64,000 nucleotides of DNA, from the NCBI GenBank assembly GCA_947501695.1, contig CANMWO010000001.1:868001-932000 (forward strand). The letters are read 5' to 3'. Position numbers and translations under genes: made by a program. The notes below the pieces were generated by a model that did no database searches, was not told the origin of the DNA, and saw only the letters and a program-made list of their open reading frames with translations. Below, in pieces: positions 36,890-48,254 of the stretch (within the stretch, counting starts at the first letter, position 1; each line of letters opens with the position of its first letter). This stretch comes from an uncultured Sphingomonadaceae bacterium. Lineage in GTDB: Bacteria > Pseudomonadota > Alphaproteobacteria > Sphingomonadales > Sphingomonadaceae.

Positions 36890-38242
36890 ATGAGTGACCG
36901 TCCCCTAGCAGCCATTATATTAGCCGCCGGACAAGGCACGCGGATGAAGTCCGAAACGCATAAGGTGCTGCACCCGATTGCTGGAAAGCCGATGCTCCAT
37001 CATTTGCTCGATACAGTTGATTCCATCGGCGTTGAGCGCACTGTTGTGGTCGTTGGCGCGCGGCGAGAGCAGATTGAAGCCAGCGTTGAAGGCCGCAACA
37101 TTGCGGTTGCCGTGCAGGACGACCAGCTGGGAACGGGCCATGCGGTCGCTCAGGCGCATGATGCGCTCAAAGGCTTCGCGGGTGATGTGTTGATCCTTTA
37201 CGGCGATGTCCCGATGGTTAGCGCTCAGACGATGCAGGAGATGATCTTTCGTTTGAATAACGGCACAGAACCGCGCGCGGTTGTGTTAGGTTTTCGCCCG
37301 GATGACGCCGGTGCATATGGCCGGATTATCGCTGATGATCAGGGCGAAATCGAGAAAATGGTCGAGTTTAAGGACGCCAATGATCAGGAGCGCGCTATAA
37401 ACCTGTGTAACAGTGGCCTCATGGCGGCACGCTCGACCGATTTGTTCATTTTGCTCGATCAGATCAGCAACGATAACGCGGCAGGCGAATATTATCTGCC
37501 CGATATCGTCATGTTGCCGGGTCAGAAAAGCGCTGTGATCGAAGTTGACGATCCAGCCGAGGTTGCCGGCGTGAATAGCAGGGCCGAACTCGCAGCTGTC
37601 GAAAGTGAATGGCAGGCTCGCCGCCGGGAAAAAGTTATGGCAGATGGTGTCAGCTTGATTGCGCCAGAAACTGTTTGGTTTTCATATGATACAGATATCT
37701 CTTCAGACGTAGTGATAGAACCAAATGTGATTTTTGGTCCCAATGTTTCAGTTGCATCCGGCGCGACCATCTATGGTCATAGCCATATCGAGGGCGCGCA
37801 AATTGGCGCCAACACCAAAGTCGGCCCGTTCGCGCGGCTACGCCCCGGTGCGGTGATGGAAGAAGGCTCCAAGGTCGGCAATTTTGTCGAGATGAAGAAA
37901 ACTACGCTCGGTAAGGGTGCCAAGGCCAATCACCTGACCTATCTCGGCGACGCCGAAGTGGGCGAGGGCGCAAATATCGGCGCAGGTACGATTACCTGCA
38001 ATTATGATGGTTTCTTTAAATATAAGACGGTGATCGGGAAGGGCGCGTTTATTGGGTCGAATAGCGCGTTAGTGGCGCCTGTGACGATTGGTGATGGCTC
38101 TATTGTGGGGGCCGGCGCAACGTTGACGAAAGATGTTGCCGCTGATGATCTGGCACTAGTAAGGTCGGATCAAAAGGAAAAAAGTGGTTGGGCCAAGCGC
38201 TTTCGGGAGGTGATGGTCGCTAAGAAGAAGACTGAAAAATAG
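36890..38242 (+). CDS. glmU: Bifunctional GlcNAc-1-P acetyltransferase/uridyltransferase
   Basis: GlmU makes UDP-GlcNAc for peptidoglycan and LPS. The N-terminal uridyltransferase domain begins AIILAAGQGTRMKSETHKVL and has LYGDVPM. The C-terminal left-handed beta-helix acetyltransferase has hexapeptide repeats and the terminal signature GAGTITCNYDGFFKYKT, with GSNSALVAPVTIG. Length (450) is normal. glmS lies downstream on the same strand, separated by three small genes. Confidence 0.98.
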   Translation: MSDRPLAAIILAAGQGTRMKSETHKVLHPIAGKPMLHHLLDTVDSIGVERTVVVVGARREQIEASVEGRNIAVAVQDDQLGTGHAVAQAHDALKGFAGDVLILYGDVPMVSAQTMQEMIFRLNNGTEPRAVVLGFRPDDAGAYGRIIADDQGEIEKMVEFKDANDQERAINLCNSGLMAARSTDLFILLDQISNDNAAGEYYLPDIVMLPGQKSAVIEVDDPAEVAGVNSRAELAAVESEWQARRREKVMADGVSLIAPETVWFSYDTDISSDVVIEPNVIFGPNVSVASGATIYGHSHIEGAQIGANTKVGPFARLRPGAVMEEGSKVGNFVEMKKTTLGKGAKANHLTYLGDAEVGEGANIGAGTITCNYDGFFKYKTVIGKGAFIGSNSALVAPVTIGDGSIVGAGATLTKDVAADDLALVRSDQKEKSGWAKRFREVMVAKKKTEK

Positions 38243-38248
38243 GCGGGC

Positions 38249-38803
38249 ATGAAATATCGCTCGGAGCTGCTTGATTTACTTATAAATGACCCGCTTCGGT
38301 GGTCCTTGATGCAAGATGTTCGAAGTTTAGATTTGCCCGATTGTTGGATCGGAGCTGGTTTTGTTCGCAACGCTGTATGGGATTATCTTCACCATATGCC
38401 GATCAGTTCACCGAAAACGGATATAGATGTAATCTGGTTTGACTCTTTGATTACAGACACCAGCGAAGACCAAAATTTAGAAGCGATCTTACGGGACAAA
38501 AATTCCGATTTTTGCTGGTCAGTTAAGAATCAAGCAAGAATGCATATAAGGAACGGCGATCGCCCTTATAATTCGTCCACTGATGCTCTTATGCATTGGC
38601 CGGAAATAGCGACTGCGGTCGCGGTTCGTGTAACCGCTGAAGATAGTTTGGAAATCGTAGCGCCTTTTGGATTGTCAGATCTTTATGAACTTCGTTTGGC
38701 GCCAACGCCTCATTTCCTGAAAAATAAAATAGAAGTTTTCAACAGAAGGGTTGCGAGCAAGAGATGGTTGGAAAGATACCCGCTTTTATCGATAGCTAGT
38801 TGA
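38249..38803 (+). CDS. Nucleotidyltransferase family protein (NTP_transf_6)
   Basis: This 184-residue protein carries the pattern CWIGAGFVRNAVWDYLHHM (the glycine-rich start) and TDIDVIWFD (the metal-binding acidic pair), matching the NTP_transf_6 (DUF925-like) family. The C-terminal half holds LSDLYELRLAPTP. Function and substrate are unknown. It lies 6 bases after glmU and just before the RHH-PIN pair. It could be a cargo gene of an insertion between glmU and glmS, but no repeat or mobility gene is visible. Confidence 0.87.
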   Translation: MKYRSELLDLLINDPLRWSLMQDVRSLDLPDCWIGAGFVRNAVWDYLHHMPISSPKTDIDVIWFDSLITDTSEDQNLEAILRDKNSDFCWSVKNQARMHIRNGDRPYNSSTDALMHWPEIATAVAVRVTAEDSLEIVAPFGLSDLYELRLAPTPHFLKNKIEVFNRRVASKRWLERYPLLSIAS

Positions 38804-38840
38804 CAAGATATCACGATATGATATCAGTATATCATGACTC
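38800..38840 (+). promoter_or_regulatory. Promoter/operator candidate of the RHH-PIN pair
   Basis: The motif TTGACA is followed by three ATATCA repeats at 38808, 38821 and 38829, the last running into the ATG, and TGATATCA at 38819-38826 is a perfect 8-base palindrome. This repeat layout suits a ribbon-helix-helix antitoxin that autoregulates its operon. The spacing from TTGACA to a -10 element is unclear. Confidence 0.45.
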
Positions 38841-39073
38841 GTATCCTCGCTGACTTACCTGAAGAAGATGTTGAATGGCTCGACGCGCTTGCGGTGGAGC
38901 AGGGTAAGTCGCGTGCGGCTTTGCTCCGCGAAGCGGTTGAGGCTTACAGGGCGCGGGAAAGTCAGGACGGTATCGCTAAATATTTTGGTCTTTGGGCGCG
39001 CCATGGCTCGCAAGTCGATGGTCTGGACTATGAACGCAAAGTCAGCAGCGACTGGGATGGCGCACCGGAATGA
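38834..39073 (+). CDS. Ribbon-helix-helix (CopG-like) antitoxin
   Basis: This 79-residue protein has an N-terminal ribbon-helix-helix DNA-binding motif (TRILADLPEEDVEWLDALAVEQGKSRAALLREAVEAYRA), the standard antitoxin form. The C-terminal stretch with GLWARHGSQVDGLDYERK is the likely toxin-binding region. It overlaps the toxin start by 4 bases. Its own promoter region has ATATCA repeats that could be its operator. Confidence 0.9.
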   Translation: MTRILADLPEEDVEWLDALAVEQGKSRAALLREAVEAYRARESQDGIAKYFGLWARHGSQVDGLDYERKVSSDWDGAPE

Positions 39074-39438
39074 TCGAAGCTTTTTTTGATACTAGCATCG
39101 TGGTGGATGCGCTCCAAAATGAACCGCGTGCGGGCGTCGAGTTACAGCGAACGAGTCGCCCGTGGATCAGCCGGATTAGCTGGATCGAAATTATGGCGAG
39201 TGCGCCGGAGGCGGCTTTGGCGGAGACCGAGGCTTTTTTGAGGCTATTTGCGATTAGTGAGCTCGATGAAGAAATTTCTCGCCGTGCCGCCTTGATGCGC
39301 CAACAGCGCCCGTCGCTGAGCTTTCCCCATGCGATTATTTGGGCCTCGGCCCAAGTATCTGGTCGCATTCTCGTTACTCGCAATATAAAGGATTTTCCGT
39401 CAGAGATGCCGGGTATCCGAATTCCTTATACACTTTAG
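39070..39438 (+). CDS. PIN-domain toxin, VapC-like, with a substituted acidic residue
   Basis: This 122-residue PIN-domain protein starts FFDTSIVVDALQN (Asp7) with Glu40 in ISWIEIMAS. The third acidic position, normally Asp in a PDAIIxAxA motif, is His87 (SFPHAIIWASAQ; codon CAT instead of GAT). The final TRNIKDFP holds a retained acidic residue. PIN toxins cleave tRNA or mRNA and need these acids for metal binding, so activity may be lost or altered. The antitoxin gene overlaps its start. It sits between glmU and glmS. Confidence 0.88.
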   Translation: MIEAFFDTSIVVDALQNEPRAGVELQRTSRPWISRISWIEIMASAPEAALAETEAFLRLFAISELDEEISRRAALMRQQRPSLSFPHAIIWASAQVSGRILVTRNIKDFPSEMPGIRIPYTL

Positions 39439-39456
39439 AAGAAAGCCTGAAACACG

Positions 39457-41280
39457 ATGTGCGGAATTATTGGAATTGTTGGCAAGGAAGCTGTTTCGGA
39501 TCGTCTCGTCGATGGTCTGAAGCGTATGGAATATCGCGGCTATGACAGTGCAGGCGTCTGTACGGTTGAGGGCGATCAACTGATCCGCCGCCGTGCAGAG
39601 GGCAAGCTTGCCAATCTGGTAACGGTTCTAAAAAGCGATGATGCAGCCGGTAACATCGGGATTGCCCATACCCGCTGGGCTACCCATGGCGCGCCAACCA
39701 CCAATAACGCGCATCCCCATGCCACTGGGGAAGTGGCGCTGGTGCACAATGGGATAATCGAAAACTTCAAAACCCTGCGGGAAGAATTGAGTGCGCGCGG
39801 TCGTTCGTTCGAGAGTGAAACAGATACCGAAGTGGTCGCGCATCTGCTTAGCGAGCAGGTTGAAGATGGAAAATCACCGGAAGAGGCTGTCCAAGCGGTG
39901 TTACCAGCATTGCGTGGTGCTTTTGCTCTGGCAATAGCATTTCGCGAGCAGCCGGACCTGTTAATCGGGGCGCGGTTGGGGTCGCCCTTGGTGGTCGGCT
40001 ATGGTGATGGTGAGACATATCTCGGTTCTGATGCATTGGCTCTCGCGCCGTTGACCCAGAAAATTGCTTATCTGGAAGAAGGCGATTGGGTGGTCATCAC
40101 TCGTGATGGAGCCGCGATTTATGACAGCGCTAACAATCCTGTAGAACGCGAAATCACGACATCTGGTGTGTCTGCTGCAGCCATTGAAAAGGGCAATTAT
40201 CGCCATTTCATGCAGAAGGAAATTTTTGAACAACCCACCGTGGTCGCCCAAACACTTCAAAGCTATATACGTCCACTGGAACAGCAAGTCGCGCTGCCGC
40301 AAATGGATTTTGATCTGCGCGACATCAAGCGCATCACAATCGTGGCCTGCGGGACGTCTTATTATGCTGGTATGGTAGCCAAATATTGGTGTGAGACTTT
40401 TGCCCGCGTACCGGTTGATTTGGATTTTGCATCCGAATTTCGGTATCGCGATCCGGTGTTGGAGCCAGGCGGCCTGGCGCTGTTTATTTCTCAATCCGGT
40501 GAAACGGCCGATACATTAGCGGCGTTGCGTCACTCAAAGGAAAACGGCCAGAAAATCGCCGTGGTGGTCAACGTACCGACAAGCAGCATGGCGCGCGAAG
40601 CTGATCTGTTATTGCCGACCCATGCGGGCCCAGAAATTGGAGTGGCATCGACTAAGGCGTTTTCCTGTCAGCTAGCCGTTTTGGCTGCGTTGGCCGCGCA
40701 TCTGGCTGTGGTTAAGGGTGAGATGACGCGCGAGGAAGAACGCGAAGTTGTCAAACATTTGACGGAAGCTCCAGCCGCACTGAACGCCGCACTGGCCCAT
40801 GATGAGGATATTGCCGACATGGCGCATCTGATCGCACCAGCGCGCGACGTGCTCTATCTGGGGCGCGGTCCCGATTATCCGCTGGCGCTAGAAGGTGCCC
40901 TCAAACTTAAGGAAATCAGTTATATTCATGCGGAAGGCTATGCCTCTGGTGAGATGAAACATGGTCCAATCGCCTTGATCGACGAGGCCGTACCAGTGAT
41001 TGTTATCGCGCCCTCAGGACCGCTTTTCGAGAAGACAGTCTCTAACATGCAGGAAGTGCGCGCACGCGGCGGCAAGGTTGTGCTGATCTCAGATGCCGAT
41101 GGGCTTGCTGAAGCTGGAGAAGGCTGCATGGCGACGATTGAGATGCCAAAGGTCCATCCGCTCATTGCTCCGCTCGTCTATGCGGTGCCTGTGCAGTTGC
41201 TTGCCTATCATGTGGCAGTGGCAAAAGGCACGGATGTTGATCAGCCTCGCAATCTCGCGAAATCGGTAACTGTGGAGTAG
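39457..41280 (+). CDS. glmS: Glutamine-fructose-6-phosphate aminotransferase
   Basis: GlmS makes glucosamine-6-phosphate, the first step to UDP-GlcNAc. It begins MCGIIGIVGKE with the essential catalytic Cys2 (Ntn amidotransferase domain, residues 1-230), followed by two SIS domains with TIVACGTSYYAGM and FISQSGETADT (about 290-600). The end DVDQPRNLAKSVTVE is the family's C-terminus. The 607 length is normal. It is on the same strand as glmU but separated from it by three small genes. No glmS ribozyme is expected in this group, and none is visible upstream. Confidence 0.98.
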   Translation: MCGIIGIVGKEAVSDRLVDGLKRMEYRGYDSAGVCTVEGDQLIRRRAEGKLANLVTVLKSDDAAGNIGIAHTRWATHGAPTTNNAHPHATGEVALVHNGIIENFKTLREELSARGRSFESETDTEVVAHLLSEQVEDGKSPEEAVQAVLPALRGAFALAIAFREQPDLLIGARLGSPLVVGYGDGETYLGSDALALAPLTQKIAYLEEGDWVVITRDGAAIYDSANNPVEREITTSGVSAAAIEKGNYRHFMQKEIFEQPTVVAQTLQSYIRPLEQQVALPQMDFDLRDIKRITIVACGTSYYAGMVAKYWCETFARVPVDLDFASEFRYRDPVLEPGGLALFISQSGETADTLAALRHSKENGQKIAVVVNVPTSSMAREADLLLPTHAGPEIGVASTKAFSCQLAVLAALAAHLAVVKGEMTREEEREVVKHLTEAPAALNAALAHDEDIADMAHLIAPARDVLYLGRGPDYPLALEGALKLKEISYIHAEGYASGEMKHGPIALIDEAVPVIVIAPSGPLFEKTVSNMQEVRARGGKVVLISDADGLAEAGEGCMATIEMPKVHPLIAPLVYAVPVQLLAYHVAVAKGTDVDQPRNLAKSVTVE

Positions 41281-41283
41281 AAT

Positions 41284-41721
41284 ATGGTCAATCCTTCCAT
41301 CGTCTCTGTAGAGAGCGCCAGCGGTAAGTTTCAGCAGACGGTTCGGGTAGGGAAGCATGTTTTTCTTGCTGATGAACCTGAGTCATTTGGTGGAGATGAT
41401 ACAGGTCCGTCACCTTATGATCTGTTGCTCGCTGCATTGGGTACCTGCACCTCGATGACGATGAAAATGTACGCCGACCGCAAAGGTATTCCTTTGGAAG
41501 GAGTGCATATCGAACTGGAGCATAGCCGTGATCACGTAGAAGATTGCGCGACCTGTAACAATGATGACAATCGAATTGATGTGATTGATCGAACCATCAC
41601 TTTGCATGGAAATTTGTCTGATGAGCAACGGCAAAAGCTGATGGAAATTGCGGGCAAATGCCCTGTGCACAGAACGCTGGAGAATCGCATCGACATTCAT
41701 GAAACGTTGGTGGAGTCATGA
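41284..41721 (+). CDS. OsmC family peroxide-resistance-like protein
   Basis: This 145-residue OsmC/Ohr-fold protein has the two signature regions, [19 protein letters not shown] (Cys near 58) and [11 protein letters not shown] (Cys near 124). These form the peroxidatic and resolving cysteines. A central insertion, [17 protein letters not shown], has an extra CxxC. It lies 3 bases after glmS and overlaps the GFA gene, suggesting one transcript. The substrate type (organic hydroperoxide or osmotic stress) cannot be told. Confidence 0.9.
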   Translation: MVNPSIVSVESASGKFQQTVRVGKHVFLADEPESFGGDDTGPSPYDLLLAALGTCTSMTMKMYADRKGIPLEGVHIELEHSRDHVEDCATCNNDDNRIDVIDRTITLHGNLSDEQRQKLMEIAGKCPVHRTLENRIDIHETLVES

Positions 41722-42086
41722 TTGACGTTGCTGGCGGATGCCATTGCGGAGCCGTTAGATTCGTTGCGCAAGCCGAGGCGCAGCCGGAGATGCTCGATTG
41801 CAATTGCTCGATTTGTGCGCGCACCGGTTTCCTCCACCTGTTCATACTGCATGATCAGTTCGATCTGCTGAAAGGTGGAGACGCGCTGACCAGCTATAAA
41901 TTTGGCAGCAAGCAAGCCGATCATCTTTTCTGCAAGCATTGCGGGGTCAAAAGCTTCTATCAGCCGCGGTCCCATCCTGAGAGTTGGAGCGTCAACTATA
42001 ACTGTCTGGACGCAGGCCATAGTCTGCAACCCAATATCACGAAATTTGATGGACAGAATTGGGAAGCCTCCAAAGCCAAGCTTTGA
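41718..42086 (+). CDS. GFA family zinc-binding protein (second copy)
   Basis: This 122-residue GFA/CENP-V fold protein has cysteine sites [20 protein letters not shown] and [10 protein letters not shown]. It overlaps the OsmC stop (ATGA), indicating coupling with a thiol-linked protein. It differs from the 16017 copy in lacking the CQKSSG stretch, so the two are paralogues, not recent duplicates. No confirmed substrate is known for the family. Confidence 0.92.
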   Translation: MIDVAGGCHCGAVRFVAQAEAQPEMLDCNCSICARTGFLHLFILHDQFDLLKGGDALTSYKFGSKQADHLFCKHCGVKSFYQPRSHPESWSVNYNCLDAGHSLQPNITKFDGQNWEASKAKL

Positions 42087-42091
42087 ATCAA

Positions 42092-42120
42092 AAATGGCTC
42101 GCCAGTTTCCCGGCGAGCCA
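42092..42120 (-). terminator. Terminator of katG
   Basis: TGGCTCGCC-agtttccc-GGCGAGCCA is a perfect 9-bp stem with an 8-base loop between the convergent GFA and katG genes. Read on the minus strand it is followed by TTTTTGATTC, a short U-tract, so it ends katG transcription. Confidence 0.75.
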
Positions 42121-42148
42121 ACTTTAGGTTTGCGACCCGTTCGTTTAT

Positions 42149-44362
<2,214 letters not shown>

Positions 44363-44556
44363 TTAAATGCTGAGGGCACATTTCGTTGAATGATGATCTC
44401 TTATAATACAGATCGTTCGGTCCGCTAAATCAATTAAAACATTCTGTTTGATTGTTTCAGTCGATTAAACCAATTGCCAGTCAAAGATCGCTAGCGACCT
44501 TTTGCAATGATTGACCGTTATCCTGTTCATGCATATAAGAAGATCAAGTTGAAGAA

Positions 44557-44590
44557 GGCGGCCAATCGGGTCGCCTTTTCTGTTTTTTCT
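44557..44590 (+). terminator. Terminator-like hairpin in the argD leader
   Basis: GGCGGCC-AATCG-GGTCGCC is a 7-bp stem with one G-T wobble followed by TTTTCTGTTTTTTCT, 43 bases before the argD start. The layout fits either an attenuator of argD-argF-hslO or the end of a short upstream transcript. No antiterminator was confirmed by eye. Confidence 0.55.
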
Positions 44591-44617
44591 GCGACTATTT
44601 TTTGGAAGGAAAGTAAG

Positions 44618-45802
44618 ATGACGATTACCCCGCTCATGCCCGTATATCCTCGGTGTGGTTTTCGTCCTGTGCGAGGCGAGGGTGCCTGGCTGATTTCCGA
44701 AGATGGCAGCCGCGCGCTTGATTTTGCCACTGGCATTGCGGTGAATCTTTTGGGCCATGGCCACCCGCATTTGACCAAGGCGATACAAGAGCAAGCAGCG
44801 ACGCTGATGCATGTGTCAAACCTTTATGGGAGTCCGCAAGGCGAGAAACTGGCGCAAAGGCTGGTTGATACAACATTTGCCGATACAGTATTCTTCACCA
44901 ATAGCGGGGCCGAGGCGGTTGAATGCGCGATTAAAGCCGCGCGGGTCTATCACCAATCACAGGGCAGTGATCGGTTTGAAATAATCACTTTCAAGAACGC
45001 TTTTCATGGCCGGACGATGGCGACTATTTCCGCCTCGAATCAAGAGAAGATGCACCATGGTTTTTCTCCGCTTCTTAGCGGCTTCAAATATGTTGATTTC
45101 GATGATTTAGAAGGAGCGGAGGCTGCGATCGGTCCTAAGACTGCCGCGTTCTTGGTAGAGCCCATTCAAGGCGAAGGCGGCGTACGTCCGGCATCCGAAG
45201 CCTTTATGAAGGGCCTTCGTGCTTTGGCTGATAAACACGGCATATTATTGGTCCTCGACGAAGTGCAATGTGGTGTTGCGCGGACCGGAGCGCTTTATGC
45301 ACACGAGCTATACGGTATAACACCGGACATCATGGCGAGCGCAAAGGGCATTGGCGGCGGTTTTCCTTTTGGCGCTTGTTTAGCGACAGAAGAAGCCGCG
45401 CGGGGCATGGTTCCTGGCACGCATGGTTCGACCTATGGCGGCAACCCATTGGCGATGGCAGCTGGTAATGCAGTTTGGGATGTGGTCGCAAATGATGAAT
45501 TTCTCGAGCATGTTCGCGATATTGGCGGAAAACTCCGTTCTGCGATTGAGCAGTTTATTGGTAATTATCCTGCGTTGTTTACGGGCGTTCGTGGCCATGG
45601 CTTGATGCTGGGTGTCACCATGACTCAGGAAACACGATCCTTCGTTGCGCATTTGCGCGATAATCATGGTCTGCTGACGGTTGCGGCGGGTGACAATACC
45701 CTACGGATATTGCCGCCGCTCAACATTGACGAAGGTCATATTGCGACGTTTATCGAAAAACTGTCAGCCGGTGCGGCTGACTATCAGGCGCCTGTCTCAT
45801 GA
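44618..45802 (+). CDS. argD: Acetylornithine/succinyldiaminopimelate aminotransferase
   Basis: ArgD is a class III PLP aminotransferase of arginine (and lysine) synthesis, about 394 residues from ATG 44618, preceded by GGAAGGAAAG. The PLP region is seen in [14 protein letters not shown] and the lysine in [25 protein letters not shown] and [10 protein letters not shown] are typical C-terminal parts. The listed ORF reaches upstream through the terminator-like hairpin, so the internal start is preferred. The stop overlaps argF (ATGA). Confidence 0.96.
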   Translation: MTITPLMPVYPRCGFRPVRGEGAWLISEDGSRALDFATGIAVNLLGHGHPHLTKAIQEQAATLMHVSNLYGSPQGEKLAQRLVDTTFADTVFFTNSGAEAVECAIKAARVYHQSQGSDRFEIITFKNAFHGRTMATISASNQEKMHHGFSPLLSGFKYVDFDDLEGAEAAIGPKTAAFLVEPIQGEGGVRPASEAFMKGLRALADKHGILLVLDEVQCGVARTGALYAHELYGITPDIMASAKGIGGGFPFGACLATEEAARGMVPGTHGSTYGGNPLAMAAGNAVWDVVANDEFLEHVRDIGGKLRSAIEQFIGNYPALFTGVRGHGLMLGVTMTQETRSFVAHLRDNHGLLTVAAGDNTLRILPPLNIDEGHIATFIEKLSAGAADYQAPVS

Positions 45803-46725
45803 CTCGGCATTTCTTGAATTTAGCGGATGCGGGCGGCGATGTGCTCGCCGCCATGATCAACGAAGCTATGGATCGCAAGGAAGCTCGCAAAAACTGGCCC
45901 AAGGGCAAGGTAGATGCAGACGCGCCGCTTGCGAATCACGTTTTGGCCATGATCTTTGAAAAGAGTAGTACAAGGACGCGTGTATCTTTTGATATCGCTA
46001 TCCGCCAATTGGGTGGGACCAGCATCGTGATGGATAGCGGGTCGATGCAGTTGGGACGCGGCGAGACTGTTGCTGATACAGCCAAAGTGTTGTCGCGCAT
46101 GTGTGATGCGATCATGATCCGTACCGACGATCATGCCAAAATCGAAGAACTAGCAGCCAATGCCAGTGTGCCGGTGATAAATGGTCTGACCGACCTGTCG
46201 CACCCGTGTCAAATCGTCGCTGATCTGCTGACTCTGGTCGAACATGGTAAGGCGCTGCCGGGGCTGGAAGTGGCGTGGTTGGGCGATAGCAACAATGTTC
46301 TAAACAGCATCGTTGAGGCCGCAGGCTTGATGAAGTTTAACGTACGGATCGGTTGCCCGGAAGGCTATGATCCGGACCAGAGCTTCATTGCGGCGGCGCG
46401 GGCGGCTGGAGCCAACATCAACGTTTTCCGTGATGCGATGGAAGCGGCGGCTGGCGCTGATGTAATTGTCGCCGATACGTGGGTATCGATGGGACAATCA
46501 CATGCCGAGGCCAAGATCGATGCGATGATGCCGTTCCAGGTCAATGATGTGATTATGGAAAAAGCCAAAGCGGATGCTGTATTTTTGCACTGCCTTCCAG
46601 CCCATCGCGGGGAAGAGGTTATGCCTTCAGTCATCGATGGCCCACAGTCATTGGTTTGGGATGAAGCAGAAAATCGTATTCACGCGCAAAAATCCGTTCT
46701 GCGCTGGGCCTTCGGTCAAATCTGA
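45799..46725 (+). CDS. argF: Ornithine carbamoyltransferase
   Basis: ArgF (OTCase) converts ornithine and carbamoyl phosphate to citrulline. The 308-residue protein has the carbamoyl-phosphate motif [10 protein letters not shown], the LSHPCQI motif and the ornithine motif [30 protein letters not shown] is also diagnostic. Its start overlaps argD and its stop abuts hslO, so argD-argF-hslO is one operon, a known alphaproteobacterial arrangement. Confidence 0.98.
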   Translation: MTRHFLNLADAGGDVLAAMINEAMDRKEARKNWPKGKVDADAPLANHVLAMIFEKSSTRTRVSFDIAIRQLGGTSIVMDSGSMQLGRGETVADTAKVLSRMCDAIMIRTDDHAKIEELAANASVPVINGLTDLSHPCQIVADLLTLVEHGKALPGLEVAWLGDSNNVLNSIVEAAGLMKFNVRIGCPEGYDPDQSFIAAARAAGANINVFRDAMEAAAGADVIVADTWVSMGQSHAEAKIDAMMPFQVNDVIMEKAKADAVFLHCLPAHRGEEVMPSVIDGPQSLVWDEAENRIHAQKSVLRWAFGQI

Positions 46726-47639
46726 TGGCTGAAAATTCAGATATCCCGACGCTGATTGATAAAAACCTGTCCTTTTCGATTCCGGCGAAACATTGCCGAG
46801 GTAGGGCGGTGAGACTTGGTCCCGTGCTTGACGATATATTGTCTGCTCATAATTATCCGCAGCAAGTAAAATCCTTGCTGGCCGAGGCCGTGTGTCTAAC
46901 ATCTTTGCTGGGCGCTCTTCTAAAAGAAGAAGATGCGCAACTAACATTGCAGGCACAGACAGAAAGCGGCGTCATCAGTCTGCTAGCTTGCGACTATAAA
47001 GATGGCGACGTTCGCGGCTATGTTCAGTTTGATGCCGAACGGCTTGCCAGCCAGCCGCTAGAACCCAGCCTAATGGCCTTGTTCGGCAAGGGCTATTTGG
47101 CGATTACCTTTGATCATCCCCAACCGCGCGGACGTTCGCAGGGTATTGTACCGCTGGAAGGCTCCAGCTTAGCTGAGGCTGTACAAAATTACTTCATGCA
47201 GTCCGAACAAATACCGACTGTCATTCGCGTTGCGCTTGAGACAGAGGGCGATAGAACGACAGCAGGCGGCTTGTTGGTCCAACATCTTCCGGATGGGGAA
47301 GAAGGCAAAGAACGGCTGCACGTTCGCATGAACCACCCGGAATGGGAGCATGTGGCGATCATGGGAGCCAGTGTTCAGACCGAAGAGCTTATTGATGCTA
47401 GTCTTCCGTTGGAGGATTTGCTGTGGCGTCTATTTAGCGAGAGCGACGAAGTGAGGGTTTTGAGCGGTAAACCGCTCGTTAAGGGTTGCCGCTGTAATGA
47501 AGATCATATCCGGGACGTGATCGCACGATTCCCAAAAGAAGATAAGGAGGATATGGTCAGCGAGGATGGAACAATCTCTATCGATTGTGCGTTTTGTAGC
47601 AAGAAGTTCATTATTTCGAGTGCAAGTCTAAATAATTGA
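46725..47639 (+). CDS. hslO: Redox-regulated chaperone Hsp33
   Basis: Hsp33 is an ATP-independent holdase switched on by oxidation. The 304-residue protein has the N-terminal substrate-binding domain and the C-terminal zinc redox switch CRC...CAFC (GCRCNEDHIRDV then DCAFCSKKF), with the usual roughly 30-residue spacing. It overlaps the argF stop by one base. It complements oxyR and katG as an oxidative-stress function, although it is transcribed with arginine genes. Confidence 0.96.
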   Translation: MAENSDIPTLIDKNLSFSIPAKHCRGRAVRLGPVLDDILSAHNYPQQVKSLLAEAVCLTSLLGALLKEEDAQLTLQAQTESGVISLLACDYKDGDVRGYVQFDAERLASQPLEPSLMALFGKGYLAITFDHPQPRGRSQGIVPLEGSSLAEAVQNYFMQSEQIPTVIRVALETEGDRTTAGGLLVQHLPDGEEGKERLHVRMNHPEWEHVAIMGASVQTEELIDASLPLEDLLWRLFSESDEVRVLSGKPLVKGCRCNEDHIRDVIARFPKEDKEDMVSEDGTISIDCAFCSKKFIISSASLNN

Positions 47640-47789
47640 ATTTGCAGCTAGATTTCTAGGTTTTTTCCAAAATCTGTCCAAATCATACAATTAATCGCCG
47701 CAATTGGGCGCGATAATCGCCATAATCTTACACTAGCTAAACAATGAAGCGGATTTTCCGTTTTTATTGGAAAAGAAAGGGATCAGGGA

Positions 47790-48197
47790 ATGAAGGGCAT
47801 CACACTGATAAAGACTATCAGCGCATCGACTGCTGCGTTTCTGGCATTTTCTGTTTCAGCGCCGGCTCAGGCTCCTGAATTAGCGCTTCTCGATGGCCTG
47901 CAAAAGGGCGAATGGACACTAAAAGCCCGTGGTTCCGCTGAAGCTGGCAGGAAAGTCTGCCTCGGCGATCCAGGAATATTACTACAAATTCAGCATCGCG
48001 GAACGACCTGTTCGCGCTATGTTATTCAAGATACGCCGAATAGTGTCCGTGTTAGCTATAAATGTGGCAGCTCTGATCATGGGGTGACGACAATCAAGCG
48101 AGAATCTAGTGGATTGGTGCAGGTTCAGTCACAGGGCATAGAGGGTAACGCCCCATTTTCCTTCAATGTTGAGGGTCGCAGAACGGGTGCCTGCTGA
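47790..48197 (+). CDS. Small secreted DUF3617-like protein
   Basis: This 135-residue exported protein has a signal peptide (ISASTAAFLAFSVSAPAQA) and a mature region with four cysteines, namely KVCLGDP, TTCSRYVI, YKCGSSD and TGAC at the end. The pattern GLQKGEWTLKARGS resembles DUF3617-like proteins of sphingomonads. Two disulfides are likely if it reaches the periplasm. Function is unknown. It is separate from hslO by 150 bases and followed by the putative sRNA region. Confidence 0.8.
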   Translation: MKGITLIKTISASTAAFLAFSVSAPAQAPELALLDGLQKGEWTLKARGSAEAGRKVCLGDPGILLQIQHRGTTCSRYVIQDTPNSVRVSYKCGSSDHGVTTIKRESSGLVQVQSQGIEGNAPFSFNVEGRRTGAC

Positions 48198-48254
48198 GTT
48201 TAGGCTTTTGAAGTCGGACCGTTAACCAGATATTTACCATGTTTCTGCTAAGCC

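Noticed and set aside
39340-39460. Possible glmS ribozyme upstream of glmS
   Set aside because: Only about 18 bases separate the PIN gene from glmS, so there is no room for one, and the class is not expected in alphaproteobacteria.
16017-42086. The two GFA genes as a recent duplication
   Set aside because: They share only the cysteine framework; lengths and intervening sequence differ, so they are distant paralogues.
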